Source: Paramacrobiotus metropolitanus (lineage: Eukaryota; Tardigrada; Eutardigrada; Parachela; Macrobiotidae). Taken from it: a DNA stretch of 64,000 nt. Made by a program: the position numbers and the translations under genes. Below, in pieces: positions 12,214-23,604 of the stretch (position 1 is its first letter; each line of letters opens with the position of its first letter). The notes beneath the pieces are model-generated. The model did not search any database. It was not told where the DNA came from and was given only the letters and a program-made list of their open reading frames with translations. The DNA lies in assembly GCF_019649055.1 (NCBI RefSeq), contig NW_026570224.1, positions 3,639,750 to 3,703,749 on the forward strand. Direction: 5' to 3'.

Positions 12214-12345
12214 TTATCTTGATTTATTTTTGCACCGGGATTTTTGTCTCCGATGTGCATTTTTTAGTTTGCGGCGTCTTTTGCCCTGCATCTCACGGCG
12301 CCTTTTGACAGGTTTTTCTGTCCGTGCTCGCTGTGATTTAGTCAT
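12214..12345 (-). CDS. Small, very basic hypothetical protein (43 aa)
   Basis: ATG at 12345 to TAA at 12214-12216, 43 residues. Nearly half are Lys or Arg, in clusters such as KRRRE and KRRRKLKN. There is one Cys, no hydrophobic segment and no acidic run. Such composition is seen in nucleic-acid-binding peptides, sperm nuclear basic proteins and ribosomal protein tails, but I recognise no family. It could also be the first exon of a longer gene or a chance frame. The only support is its bias against an AT-rich surround. Confidence 0.35.
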   Translation of the reverse strand: MTKSQRARTEKPVKRRREMQGKRRRKLKNAHRRQKSRCKNKSR

Positions 12346-12847
12346 TTTGCCACTATACCACCGGGGACAATACTAAAAGAGTGCTTTTTTGTCTCCCGAA
12401 CGTGCAGAGTAGCGGGTTCTACACATACTTCGTATTAGTGATAATGATGAGTTTTCTTTGATACACTCGCAGATTTACAGCAAGCAAGTACTAAATTATT
12501 ATCATTTTATCACTCGCTTATACCTTACGGTCCTTACCTAATTACGATTTACGAGTACGAATCCTTACTAAAATTGTAAACTAATAAGTAATTTTATTGT
12601 TTAACGTAGAAGTAGTTATATAACGTAGCAGTAGTTACTCTATAAAGCGAGAAAATAATTCAGAATAAGCAGCTCGTTATAGCTGGTAGAGTAAGTTGAA
12701 GCTTGGAGATTTCGTACCAGCTACTGTAGTACATTTTTTTTATTCTAACATACAGTAATTATATGATACGATATATATCATTTGCGGCAACTGAAGACAG
12801 ACGTTCCTAACAGTCAGTTTGCGGTTATCGTGATTCGTGATCGCAGA
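12346..12847. other. Intergenic, upstream of the PEBP gene
   Basis: AT-rich sequence; no gene seen. It should hold the promoter of the PEBP gene (+). Confidence 0.3.
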
Positions 12848-14350
12848 ATGGACAAAGATGTTAAACTGTGTCTTGCTGCAGTATTGATCTGCCACATGAT
12901 TGTTTTGGTTTTATCCGCCATGAAATGCGAACCCGAATCCGTTGAGCACAAACACCACTCCGAACAGTCTCGTATTACGAAAAGCTTCTCGGAACACCAC
13001 GTCGTCCCCGATGTCCTGGATTTCTCACCTGCATCGGTTCTCGATGTATGCTAACCGTATTCGGTCTTCAACCTTACACGAAATACGATGCCTAATGCTT
13101 GCCGATCTGACGTCGTGTTTGCGTACAGATCAAATATCGTCCCGGAGTGGCGGGAAACCTGGGTAATGAGCTGAAGGTCGACGATGTGAAGGAAGCCCCT
13201 GAAGTGGTATGGACGGCGGATGTGTCTAAATTCTACACGCTCATCGCCGTAGGTGAGGCAGTGGGGTATTGGTGGAAATGCACACCGAGGCTGGGATGTG
13301 CAGCACGATGATAGCGTGCTGTTATATCTGCAGATCCGGACGCGCCATCGCGTGCACAACCTTCTAATCGGGAGTATCAACATTGGCTCGTGGGGAATAT
13401 CCCGGGAGGGAATGTCAAGGAGGGGAAGATCTTCACCGAATACAAACCTCCGCTGCCTCCGCATGGCTCCGGTAGGTGCACAACTTGTTTGATCAGTCAG
13501 AAAGCATGGTTGTTGAAGATTTTTGTGGTCTTAAACAGTGTACATTTCTTTTTTTATACTTCGGTAGCTAGTTCATTTACTGGGTTATTTAGGGGTTTTG
13601 TACTATGATACAATCCTTGTAATTCTTTTTGCTGCATTCACGTTGGTAAATTTGCGGTAGTCGCTTCTATAAACGTTGCTCTTAACTCTTAAGCAGTACA
13701 ACCTGCGCTCAGAAACATCAGAGGCTGCTGATGGCAACCATCCAAAAAAAGTAGATGATCTAGCAGTTACTTTTGTATTTTTTTTACTTATTTTAAAATA
13801 AATATTATCAGCTGATTTGTAAATTTATAACTGTGCATAGTGTTCAAGTACCAGATGCATTTAAACTATTTTGAATTATCACATTTATATCTGCCGAAGT
13901 GCTGTCGTTATACTTTGTAGATTAAAGCCATTTGGAAGGTGCGAATTATGTGGTTGCGTAATCATAAGCGTGTGCGATCTCCAAAATTTTGTCCTTGTTA
14001 ATAATTTATAGATCTCAAATTTTACTGGTGTGCAGTACAGTGTGTGTTGTGTGTATGTAACTAGTGTACTGTATGTTCGAATGTTTCGTAAAGGGCGGGA
14101 GTTACTTACTTATATGTGGGAAAATTATTCCCATGGCGTACACATATTTTGTCGTTTTTTTTCAGGATTGCACCGATATGTGTTCATGGTGTTCGAGCAA
14201 CCCGATCGCATATCATTCGATCTGCCGCATATTAGCTCCTCTTCGTCGGCCAAAGGACCATCCCGAGCTAAATTCAGCACGAAACAGTTCGCACGACATT
14301 ATCAGTTGGGTGCTGTGGTCGCAGCTAATTTCTTCCAGGTTCAAGCCTGA
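12848..14350 (+). CDS. Secreted phosphatidylethanolamine-binding protein (PEBP/RKIP family)
   Basis: Four exons in matching phase: 12848-13045, 13129-13252, 13334-13471, 14166-14350; 214 residues. After a signal peptide (VKLCLAAVLICHMIVLVL) the mature part begins near HHVVPDVLDFSPASVLD. Family motifs follow: KYRPGVAGNLGNEL, the ligand-pocket DPDAPSR, REYQHWLVGNIPGG, YKPPLPPHGSGLHRYVFMVFEQ and, at the end, FARHYQLGAVVAANFFQVQ. PEBPs bind anionic or PE-type phospholipids in a small pocket; cytosolic members inhibit Raf, while insect and helminth members are often secreted. All pocket residues that I can place are present, so the gene looks functional. The leader sets it apart from RKIP-type cytosolic forms. 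Confidence 0.93.
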
Positions 14351-15059
14351 TAGGACAAAGGTGTACCGTATGCTCAGGGAAATTCATTCGAATTGCCGAA
14401 GGCTTTCAAGAGGATCTTTTTAGTGCAGCTAGGTGATTTCTTTGTCATGTAGGTAGTGAAACACTGGCAACAGCTAGAATTAATTAAAAGTGTGGAAAGT
14501 TTTAATTTGGCTTGTGCATAGTTCTGAACTTCTTGGGTGAACAGTTAATCTCGTTGTAGGTGTGATAATCTTGCTGCATTTATTAAAAGCTACTGACTAA
14601 TTTATGGCTATTGTTAGTTATCGCTACCAAAATGCATTTCGGCATTACAAAGGGTTCATTCAAAGGAAAGAGAAATATTGTTAAAAAAGATACAGCATTT
14701 GTCGGCCTACCTGCGCCGCAATATGTATACGTGGAATGGATTTGAATATGAATTTAATCAGAAAGAGCATTATTGCTTCTTGTCCGGAACACAGCTTACA
14801 TATCGATTCGTTTTTGCATCGGGATAGCTGAATGCGTCAGCAACTCCTCTTTCACAAAATACTGAATAGAACGGGATATACACATCTCCAATGAATATTC
14901 TGTACAGGCGTCTTAAAAGCTAATTATTACAACGGTTGGAAAAATTAATCAGACCCAATTCTCTCTCACGGGAATGCGTGGGACAGATAATTCCGCATAT
15001 AGAGGAAAGAACATGAGGGCGGCAATTTTTTCTCCCGTTCTCGCTCACCCGCCGCCAGA
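14351..15059. other. Intergenic between convergent genes
   Basis: Lies between the stop codons of the PEBP gene (+) and the C2-domain gene (-). No open frame of note. Confidence 0.35.
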
Positions 15060-18000
15060 TCAGGTTTCCTTGTCATCAATAGGCATCAATGCGTGCCATT
15101 TGGTGAACTCCTTCCCATATTCCCGCATGGTCAACGACCAGTGACGTAGTTCAGATTCTTCGGTGCTGCCGTAGCCCAGAATTACCTGTCCTAGCGCTGC
15201 CGAACCAAAAAGATTCTCTTTAGCGTAGACGGTCAGCTCCACGGTGGTATGTTTAATTTCATCCAGAGAGATGCCCAGCACGAAGGAAAAGGCTTCCTTG
15301 TAAATGGGATTTTTTGTACGTTTTACCAGCTTCGTCTGCTTCCGGTCCAGTTTGCGCTCATTTTGTATTACCTCGAGACGCACATAGGTGTCTGAAATGA
15401 CAAATTTATTACCTTAAATTTTATGTGTTACGCTTTTATTAAATTTTTCTGGATAACGGAATCAATGCTTGTGCAAAACATATGCGTCGCGGCGTCTGTG
15501 CAGCAATTTTCTACAGACTGGATATTCTAGACTATAGACAGTGCAGATACATATTACATGGTCTTTGATAATTTCAGACAACATGAGTGAATGTCTCGTA
15601 AAATTTGCACAGTGCCGCCTGTACATATGTATTGCAAAGAAATTATGCATAGAAGTATGAATAATGAGCAATTTTATCGCTTACCGGGTGGTCCGATTAG
15701 TGAACTGCGCAGTAAATCTTGAGCTTTGATGACCAGCACGGTAAGTTTTTTGGTCTGTTTACTAAATCTGGTACGGATCTGCAGATAACCACTTTCCTGA
15801 AATGAAAATGCATATAATCACTATTTCGAATCAAAAACACAGAGCAGCAGCCACTAATTCCATTTTGCAATCAAGCTTCGGTTCGTGGCGTTTATTTATA
15901 ATGTGCCGTCAAAAATTCCTATTTTTCTATGCTCACGTCAGATAGGTTTCTGCACCAGAAGTAAATGTAAGACAGGTCACTGTAATAGTATCACTGATTT
16001 TCATCGCATGTTCGAAATTTAATTGCGTCTCACACTACAGAATATAGTGAATTGCCATCCTCACGGTTTTCACAAATACGTAAGATTTATTGCGTATTTT
16101 GTTTTGTGGATAAGTCCTACTCGATAATTAGCAGGTTGCTTATCAAATATAGAGAAGTATACAAAGCAAACTGCTATCGTCTACTCTACGTTTTGAATGG
16201 GCAATAACCACTTGCCTGCATGGGATTTTGGCACTTTTTGCGTAAGTCTTTCCACATGCGGTTATCCACATCGGGGTCAAGCCGGAGTAGCGGAAGCAGC
16301 ACTTCCCCCAGATCGTCGTTCTTTAATGTTTTCTGATTCTGTACACTAATACGTAGTAAATGATGCTCCAGCGTCTCCCAGTCCATATCCATAAATTCAA
16401 ACTCCTCATTATACACGGGATTTTTTGTTCCCTTTTGTATTTTTCCCGATTGCTTTTGCTGCTTTCCCGGTAACAAACACACCGTCACAAACGAATTAAC
16501 CTGAGCATCGTTTTTTATTTTCCCCCCAATATTTTCCCCACGAATCACCGTCACCCGGAGTCCCGGCCAGTCGGCAAAATACCGTACGGAGAATTTTAGT
16601 TCGCCCATGTCGGCGATTAATTTGGCTTCTAGTTTATTAGCACTACGCGTACGCCGCGGTTTCTGCATGGCAATCTGCGAAATCGCCAACTGCGGCGCCA
16701 ACGACAGACGCCGGAAATTCAGTATCTTCTCCTTGGATTCCCTGTACAGATCGCGTTCACACAGACTATATGTTGAGCGGGAGAGATTGTTGTCCTCCGA
16801 CGAGAGATTCGACAGCGCTGACGACCGGCGCCTACTATACAAGCGGTCCCGTTGTGGCGGTTTCAGGCGCAGGGCATAATCCGGTGTGGCATTGTCCCAG
16901 TATTTGGGATCACACATACTGTTCAACGACGGCGACAATGTCAGATTGATATTCTCATCGATCTTCAGCGCATTATCCTGACTATCCTCATCCTCTTCCA
17001 CGCTCTGCACGTTGATGGAGATGAAGGCCGGCGCATAGGAGGCCCGCCGTGACCTTTGGGTCATAAACTCCCCCGGGTGCTTCGGGGAGGGCGATTTGGA
17101 ACTGGGGCTGGTGGCGCGGGAGTTGGGATATATGGGGGCCATGGGGGCGATGGTCAGGCGGCGTTTGTCGTTGACTTTGACCGGGTGGGTCACCACCGGG
17201 CTGGAGGGGGCGGATTTGTTCTGGCTGAGCAGGTTGTGCTCGGTGTTGAGACGAAGGAGTTTGCGGTTGGGCGATTTTGATGTGGATTTGCGCTGTAGAC
17301 TCTCCCGGTCACTGCGGACTTCCGTGATGGTTTTGGGAATTTGGAAGCGCGGCATATTCTGGGGACTAGTGCCCAGGGGGCCGTCGGCCAATGATTGACT
17401 GCGATTTTTCGGGGTGGGCGACGGGGACGGTGATTGGTTGCGCGCCAGGACGACGACTTTCTTTTCTTTGACCATGGATTTGATGGATGCCCATCGTTTA
17501 TTGATGGTGGACATTTCTTTACAGATACCTGGTAAAACATACAAAAGAATGAGATTAATTTATTTGTTTACTTGTGAAAGAAAGATGCGGACTCGAAGCC
17601 GTTTTAAATTAAACAGTGTTGTTGCCGGTATTGTTTCAAACGCAATCGAGATCAAACTAAATAAGAGTACGTACATGCTCGTATATCATAACAATTACCA
17701 AAGCGTTACTAAGTATTACATGTAGCCGGTGTAATTATGAGAAAATGATTTACAACGGATGCAATCAAATGAAGTCTCGCATTTCATGACGGCATCGTCA
17801 CCGAATGCAAGCGTCATTATTATCTAAAATAATTATGACTATTTAGTGAGCATGCGTCGGTGATTAACCAAAATAATTCATTTAATAAGCAACTAGCGCA
17901 TGCACACCAAATGACATGTGCCCAGAGCCCATGGCAGTTCTTATTCCCATATTCCTACCTATGAGACGATGTATATATTAAGCTAAACTGTTGCGTAAAA

Positions 18001-18286
18001 TACGATAATGCATTTGTTTTAAAAGATATTGTTAGGTATGAATTTGTACGTAGTATAAATTTAAATTTTATTTTTTTAATTTGATAGCTTAAAAGGTTTG
18101 TTACGTGTAGCTATTAATAAATGCGTATGTTTATAATGTTTTAATAACTACGAAGGATTTGACTTACCTTTCGCTGCAGTATAATAATATCCTTGCACAC
18201 CTGATTGCGGTGAAAATGTCGTCGTGGTTGTAACCTTTGACAGACAACACTTAAATACGACAGAAACTGGGCCTGTTGAGCGTCCC
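15060..18286 (-). CDS. Synaptotagmin-like protein with tandem C2 domains, probably calcium-independent
   Basis: Exons 18286-18171 (tentative), 17529-16216, 15796-15685 and 15391-15060; further 5' exons with the start codon were not found. The tentative first exon encodes a GPVSVVFKCCLSK stretch that could be the end of a membrane segment. A long Ser/Pro/Arg-rich linker follows (SPSPSPTPK; SPSSKSPSPK). C2A holds GELKFSVRYF, VTVIRGENIGG and KGTKNPVYNEEFEF. C2B holds YLQIRTRF, LTVLVIKAQDLL, DTYVRLEV, KRTKNPIYKEAFSF and the terminal WHAL, the WHxL motif typical of synaptotagmins. Loop-1 aspartates that bind calcium in classical C2 domains are not evident in either domain. The 16215-15797 intron uses a GC donor (CAG|GCAAGT). 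Expected role: membrane trafficking adaptor. Confidence 0.85.
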
Positions 18287-19356
18287 TAGAATACACGACA
18301 ATTGTACGTCCTGTGAAAAACTTATCCGGGTAGGAAATAGAACAACCGGTAAAAAAACGTTGAGGACATCCGAACAAGTCAGAAGGCCGGTTCAGTCGAA
18401 TGCATTCGGAAGCAGACGTTACGCAAGTGTTCCGAATGGATTATTAGCTGCCCTTTCGGCAATGGAACCGCACCACCTGTTCTCGCACGTACATACGTGT
18501 GAGATGAACCGGAAGCTTTCCAAGCTACAGGAAAAGATGATGGATGGATTACAGTGGCATAGTGCTGCTGGGTATAATATTAGCGTGTGTGTTCAGAGTG
18601 TTAGATGCCGGCAGCCGCTAGCTCGCAATGGCGAAACCTGCTGTGAATTAAGTACGTAGATACACCGCGCGCATCCCCCATTTTCAATGGGGAAGGTATA
18701 GATAGGGAACGGGGAAAAATGTGACAAATAAATAACCGCCCCGACCATACACGGATTGTGTTACATTTAAACAATCAATTTTTAAAGCAATGAATAAGGC
18801 CCCATTGATTGGCATCGGGGTGGGACAACACACGTTGGACTATTAATGCCACTTAGGACGTATGTACAATTGTGTGTGTCTGTATATGCTGCTTGTATGT
18901 ATTAATGCCGCTTATAACCAACGTAATGGGTATCGCGCGCGTCGCCAACGGGAGAAATCCATAGATGAAAAATAAGCCTTAATTCAAAGCTTGCCAAAAT
19001 TAATAAGCTTCCTTATGAGAGCGTTATTGTGGCTGACGCAGGACATCTTCTCGCTATAGTCAATCGCTTAGGCTCTGTTTTCCCCTTTTCTATACCAGCG
19101 GCTGTTCAAAGGATGGTAATAATATTACATATTCGACGCGCAAAAATAACGGCTATTTTCGCCAATTGCACGTGAGATTCCCCAAGGACATTCTCGGACT
19201 CAGTATATGGTGACCGCGATGCGTAAATTAATCAGCGGACTTAGTATCACATGCATCATGGATGATTCTGTACGAAAGCTGAAAATCAATGTATGAACTG
19301 CAAATTTATATGTAGGTCTCTAATTATTAGCAGTATTTCTACAAGTTCTACCATAC
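18287..19356. other. Intergenic or 5' intron of the C2-domain gene
   Basis: An open frame at 18276-18659 (+) lies opposite the tentative first C2-gene exon and has no family features. The missing 5' end of the C2 gene may lie here or beyond. Nothing else supported. Confidence 0.3.
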
Positions 19357-20030
19357 GTATACATACGAGGAGGAGCTACCTTGGCCCGATCAAAGGCATA
19401 TGCACGACCATTAACCGATCACTGTTTCCATGTGCGTGCAGCACGGCTAACCGCCCCGCGGTGGCAGATTGCAAGCACCAGCGCGTAAACGATTGCAAGC
19501 ACCAGCGCGTAAACGTCAGTTTTAAACATCCATTAAGAAATCCAACTTATCCAGTTAAAGCGAGCGTTCCTTTCTTCAGAGTCTCTAAAATAAATTTCAT
19601 ATGCGAAAAAGGTAGGCATAAGTTTTATTTTTACCAGGAGAACCAAGTGAGTTACAAACTCTTGGGTTTTCGTGAAATTCTTTCTTGGAACCGTGACCTG
19701 AAGTCCCGTGCTATGTCTACAAGAGATTCCACCACGCATAACTTTCTTGGTTTGAAATGGAAGGGATATGTGTGTAGAAGTTCAATTTTTCTTCACATTT
19801 TAAAATACTGGTTGAAAGTTTAAAAATAGGTAAAAAACAAATGAGTGGTTGGTCAACTGCTGTGGCAGCTGTGCTGTTTTAAGTGCTGACTTCCATGCGC
19901 TGCCACCGCTGGGTGGCTAGCCGTATTACACAACCACGTGACCCAGCATGCACATACACGGGCACAGTGATCGGTTTATGGTCGCGCATGTGCCTTTGAT
20001 CGGGCCAAGGTAGCTCTTCCTCGTACGGAA
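19357..20030. mobile_element. MITE-like element with long terminal inverted repeats
   Basis: The left end (19370-19470) and right end (19885-20025) are inverted copies. Shared blocks include GAGCTACCTTGGCCCGATCA, a CGACCAT-TAACCGATCACTG block and an ACGGCTA-CC-GCGGTGGCAG block. The centre contains a 24-bp direct repeat (GATTGCAAGCACCAGCGCGT core, two copies at about 19469-19515). No transposase frame is present. An open frame running through it (19293-19823) is repeat-derived and not listed as a gene. Confidence 0.7.
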
Positions 20031-21311
20031 AGAGAGCAACCGGCGTTAAGATGCAAAAATAACACTAAAGCTCATGATTAAAGTTTTCTTGATTATGAAT
20101 TGCAAGTCAATGTATTTTACATTTTTCCCGCGAGAACGGGCGACGAGATTTATATCATGCAAGGATCGTATTAAAAATTTGCATGTTTAATTCAATGGAG
20201 AGACGGAAAATGCATTCATAATTTAAGAAATCTCGTGTACACACATAAATCCATACATTTATATGCAATTTTAATTTGTTATTATTAGATGTCATTTATA
20301 CACAAGCATTAGATCGGAGCTTCCGGAAAAGTTATTGCTTGTAAACTGGAAAGCTATATCTAGCATTCCGTAGTAAAATACTTATTAATTATGAGATGCT
20401 ACAATTTTACTAGCTGCTTTTGAAACAGTAATGCATCTGACGGTTTCACTGTAACCCGTATCACTATTCACTGTAACCCGTATCACTATTTAATTCCGTG
20501 CAGCACGGAAAACTCAGTGAAGCCGAAATAACGGTCTACAAACTCTTTGGCATTACTTAATCGCTGTCTGCCGACATTTACCGGGATGTAATTAGGTTGT
20601 GTTTTATGTGATGATTGTAGTAAACAAGTAGTATTCCATTACATACATATAAATGCGGAGGCGTTTGCGGGGAATTGTAGTGCGCTCCGTCGGCGTAGTA
20701 GAACCCTCGCACACGTAATTATAGCATGTGAAAATGAACTCGTTTAACATTAGCTCAAATCTCACACTAAAAAAAGTCTAGAAAACGCCTTCGTTTAGCA
20801 ATAACCAACTCTAATAAGCATAGTGGCAAATACCGAAAACAGTTTTTTCGTTAGTGATGCACAACAAAAATACTCGTGTTCGTTCCTTAACGTTTAACCC
20901 AGGGTGGTAGTTTTAGTGGATATTGGATAATCACCCATTTCCCATAAAATAGAAGCGCCGTACTGTTATATCAAAACATGTGACAAATTCAGCAGAAGCC
21001 ATTTGTAGAGCGTTTAAATTTTTTTCCTCGGTTTTTCGTGGATTTGTTTGTTATATCTGCTGTGCGCCTTATCCCAATTATTGAGAGTGCTCCCGCCGTA
21101 CTCCACATTTTTTAATTACGTTACCATCAAGTGCATTAAAGCGCAATATAATAATCCTTCTCCGCTAGGTAGATTGTGTCGGTTCACAGTGGATCCAGAA
21201 ATGCCTGCTCTGGTTATAATCATAAATAATTCCGTGCATTAGAGCTGATGCCGGTGTAGAGTCGCTACAGAGAAACGATCGCGAAAGAGCGCGTAAATTC
21301 AGATGATTAGT
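20031..21311. other. Intergenic, upstream of the chitin-binding gene
   Basis: Holds a short tandem duplication (CACTGTAACCCGTATCACTA, two copies at about 20448-20492). No gene seen. Confidence 0.35.
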
Positions 21312-22263
21312 ATGGAACCGCGCTTTATTGCCGTCGTCTGTGGCATTTTCGCAGTATGGAGTATCACCGCGACATTGGTAATATAACGTATCAGCCGAGT
21401 GATTACCAGCGTTATATTTGCTAAATCTGCGCTTATTAAAAGATGTTGACACGTTCTGGCAACTGTTTTGTAACTATAGCTAGTGTACCATTATTTATGT
21501 TTTTGTATTGCAATTGTATTTACACATCTGCTGCAGGTTGTTGGTCAAACACGCCCACAGATACCCGGCGTCTGGGACGCCATAAATCAACTGCGTGGTA
21601 AACCGGCGTTATCCGTGGAGGACATTCAGGAGTTGTTTTACACTGTCCAACCCGGCATTGATTTTCCTGTGTACAGCGATATACCGGACACCGGTTTTTC
21701 CTGTAGTTCCGTTCATCAAGCGGGGTTTTATGCTGACGTTGCGACACACTGTCAGGTTATTCGTCGCTGTGATTTGGACAATATCTTATACAGTTACCTT
21801 TGTCCAAATATGTCGGTAAGAAAAAAAAAGCGACAGGAGGGTACTCAAAATGCACTACAATATCATTCTGGCAATACCGATAAAATCGCCTTGAGTGCAA
21901 CTGTGCAATCCAGTAATTGTGTGATATCGTTTCCAGATTTTTAACCAAATTACCCTGACCTGCGATTGGTGGTTCAATGTTAATTGCGAGAAATCCAAGG
22001 AATTTTATGACTATTCCAATTCCCGACTGTATCAAAGCGACACCGTTCCACTGCTGGACAATCAAGATGATTATCGGTCTCAGGTCGCCATGCCTCTGAT
22101 CATCACAAAAAGCGTATCCAAGGCTGCACCTCAGTATGGATTTTCCATTGGGATCAGGTCGGCTGCGAGTGCGAGTTCGGATTCCCACTCACCGTACACT
22201 GATGGGAACGCCGATGGGTCACCGAAGAAGAAGAGAGTTCGACGTCTTCGAAAACGAAATTAA
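21312..22263 (+). CDS. Secreted protein with one peritrophin-A chitin-binding domain (CBM14)
   Basis: Three exons in phase 0: 21312-21377, 21537-21815 and 21937-22263; 223 residues. Exon 1 is a signal peptide (FIAVVCGIFAVWSITATL). The single CBM14 domain spans exons 2-3 with six cysteines in family order: FSCSS, THCQVIRRC, YSYLCPN, LTCDWW, NVNCE. It has the usual aromatic residues (GFYAD; CDWWFNV). Such domains bind chitin in cuticle or peritrophic matrix. The C-terminal third is polar and ends in a strongly basic cluster (PKKKRVRRLRKRN), unusual for a cuticle protein; it may be a matrix-binding or processing site. Intact and probably expressed in cuticle-forming tissue. Confidence 0.9.
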
Positions 22264-22797
22264 TAAACTAATGATATGTTTTAGTCTCTTAAATACTGGC
22301 TGCCAGCTTCTCTGTTGCAGTACTACCTGCCTGTGTGGAACAACAGTGTAATTTGCGAATGCCCAAATTGCCTGAGCACTATGAAGCCGTGACAGTTTAC
22401 CGTCCAGCATGGTTTTGTAACAAAACTTATCAGAATGTTGCTCATCGCCAAAAGGGACGTAAAATACGGCAAAATATAGTTTTTCGGTAGTTCATTTTAA
22501 TGTTCATTCATGACATATTTTCAAATGACTTTTCTACGACCTCTAAATAATGCAGTATGCGGTATGAATATATAACAAAAAATCAAAAATGCAATAAGCG
22601 CAACTTACATACACATTTAAAACTCTGTACTAAATTACTGCAGTTGCCTATCATTTTCGTGATGACGCATATGAGTCTATGGATCCATGCCGTTGGAATA
22701 GCCTGTTGACGTACTCGTAAGCAGTAGTGCTAGTTTTCTGGATGACGGTGCTGCTTCGTAAGCAACGCTTACTTTCCCGGATGGCGGCGCGGCTTCG
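22264..22797. other. Intergenic, no gene seen
   Basis: AT-rich 3' flank of the CBM14 gene. No supported gene. Confidence 0.3.
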
Positions 22798-23040
22798 TCA
22801 GTACATCGATTCCGCCCGTAAATTGCTTAAGCTCACTGTACAGGTCAGCTGGTTGCTCACTCGCGTAAAATGGACATCAGCACATGGCTAAAGCCGCAAA
22901 ACCGGTTTTGCGGCTTTAGCCATGCGCACCTGATCGAGTGAGCGGAGACACAGAACAGAGAGAGCGGCTGTTGCTGGTGAGCAATGTGCTGGCCCGTAAA
23001 GCGAGCTTGAGCAATTTACGGGCGAAATCGATGTAGTGAC
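22798..23040. mobile_element. Foldback element with a perfect 42-bp palindrome at its centre
   Basis: The two halves are imperfect inverted copies. The outer blocks are ACATCGATT-CGCCCGTAAATTGC on the left and its complement ending about 23035. The centre (22883-22924) is a perfect palindrome built on CTAAAGCCGCAAAACCGG and its complement. No coding capacity. It is probably a non-autonomous foldback or MITE. Confidence 0.7.
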
Positions 23041-23604
23041 GTTCATTAATTTATTGTGAATCTGAAAATATAGTTAATTATGTTACTTAGAAATTTCTAA
23101 GTAATGGGCAAAATAATGGCAGGCTCCGATTTACATTCATAGCAGCGCTATTGCTTCCGGCGCGACGCTGAACATTGAGTGCGTAGTGCGTACAATACTG
23201 CGTCGTGTAAGGTCACGAATAACTGATGCGGCTTAATGTACTCGTCAGCTTTGCATAAAACGAGCAGTTACGCCTAGTTATCCGTAACTGAATGCTATAT
23301 ATCCGTAACTGGAGTCAATAATCCGTAACTAAATTACATTCTAACTATGCTTAGGCTGACTGACACCTCCGTCATGTCGGGAATTACAGGGCATCTGATT
23401 CTTCGTTTTGGTCGCAGAGTGGCTGAGTGGTAGGCCGGGTGGCGGACTCCCTGCAAGTATGATACATGCAGCGGCGTTAACGTTGCTGTAATAAATCGCC
23501 TGCGGTGACGCCAGAGCAGTAGTGTGTGACTGTGTATCTTATTAGTTTTCGCCGCGGCCAGAATGAAGTGATTGTAAGTAATGCTTACTGGACGTAATGC
23601 GTTT
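23041..23604. other. Repeat-like flank with a degraded tRNA-like stretch
   Basis: Three copies of a TCCGTAACT word occur at 23280-23330. A GAGTGGCTGAGTGGTAGGCC stretch at about 23417-23436 resembles a tRNA box A of the Leu/Ser type, but no complete cloverleaf follows. No gene supported. Confidence 0.25.

Noticed and set aside
17056-17398. Long open frames opposite the synaptotagmin-like exon
   Set aside because: They lie antisense to a coding exon with clear C2 motifs, and their Gly/Arg-rich sequence is the shadow of its Ser/Pro codons.
19293-19823. 176-codon open frame
   Set aside because: Runs through the left end of the MITE-like inverted repeat and a 24-bp tandem repeat; no protein motif.
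23417-23480. tRNA-Leu/Ser candidate
   Set aside because: Box-A-like start only; no matching acceptor stem or T-arm.
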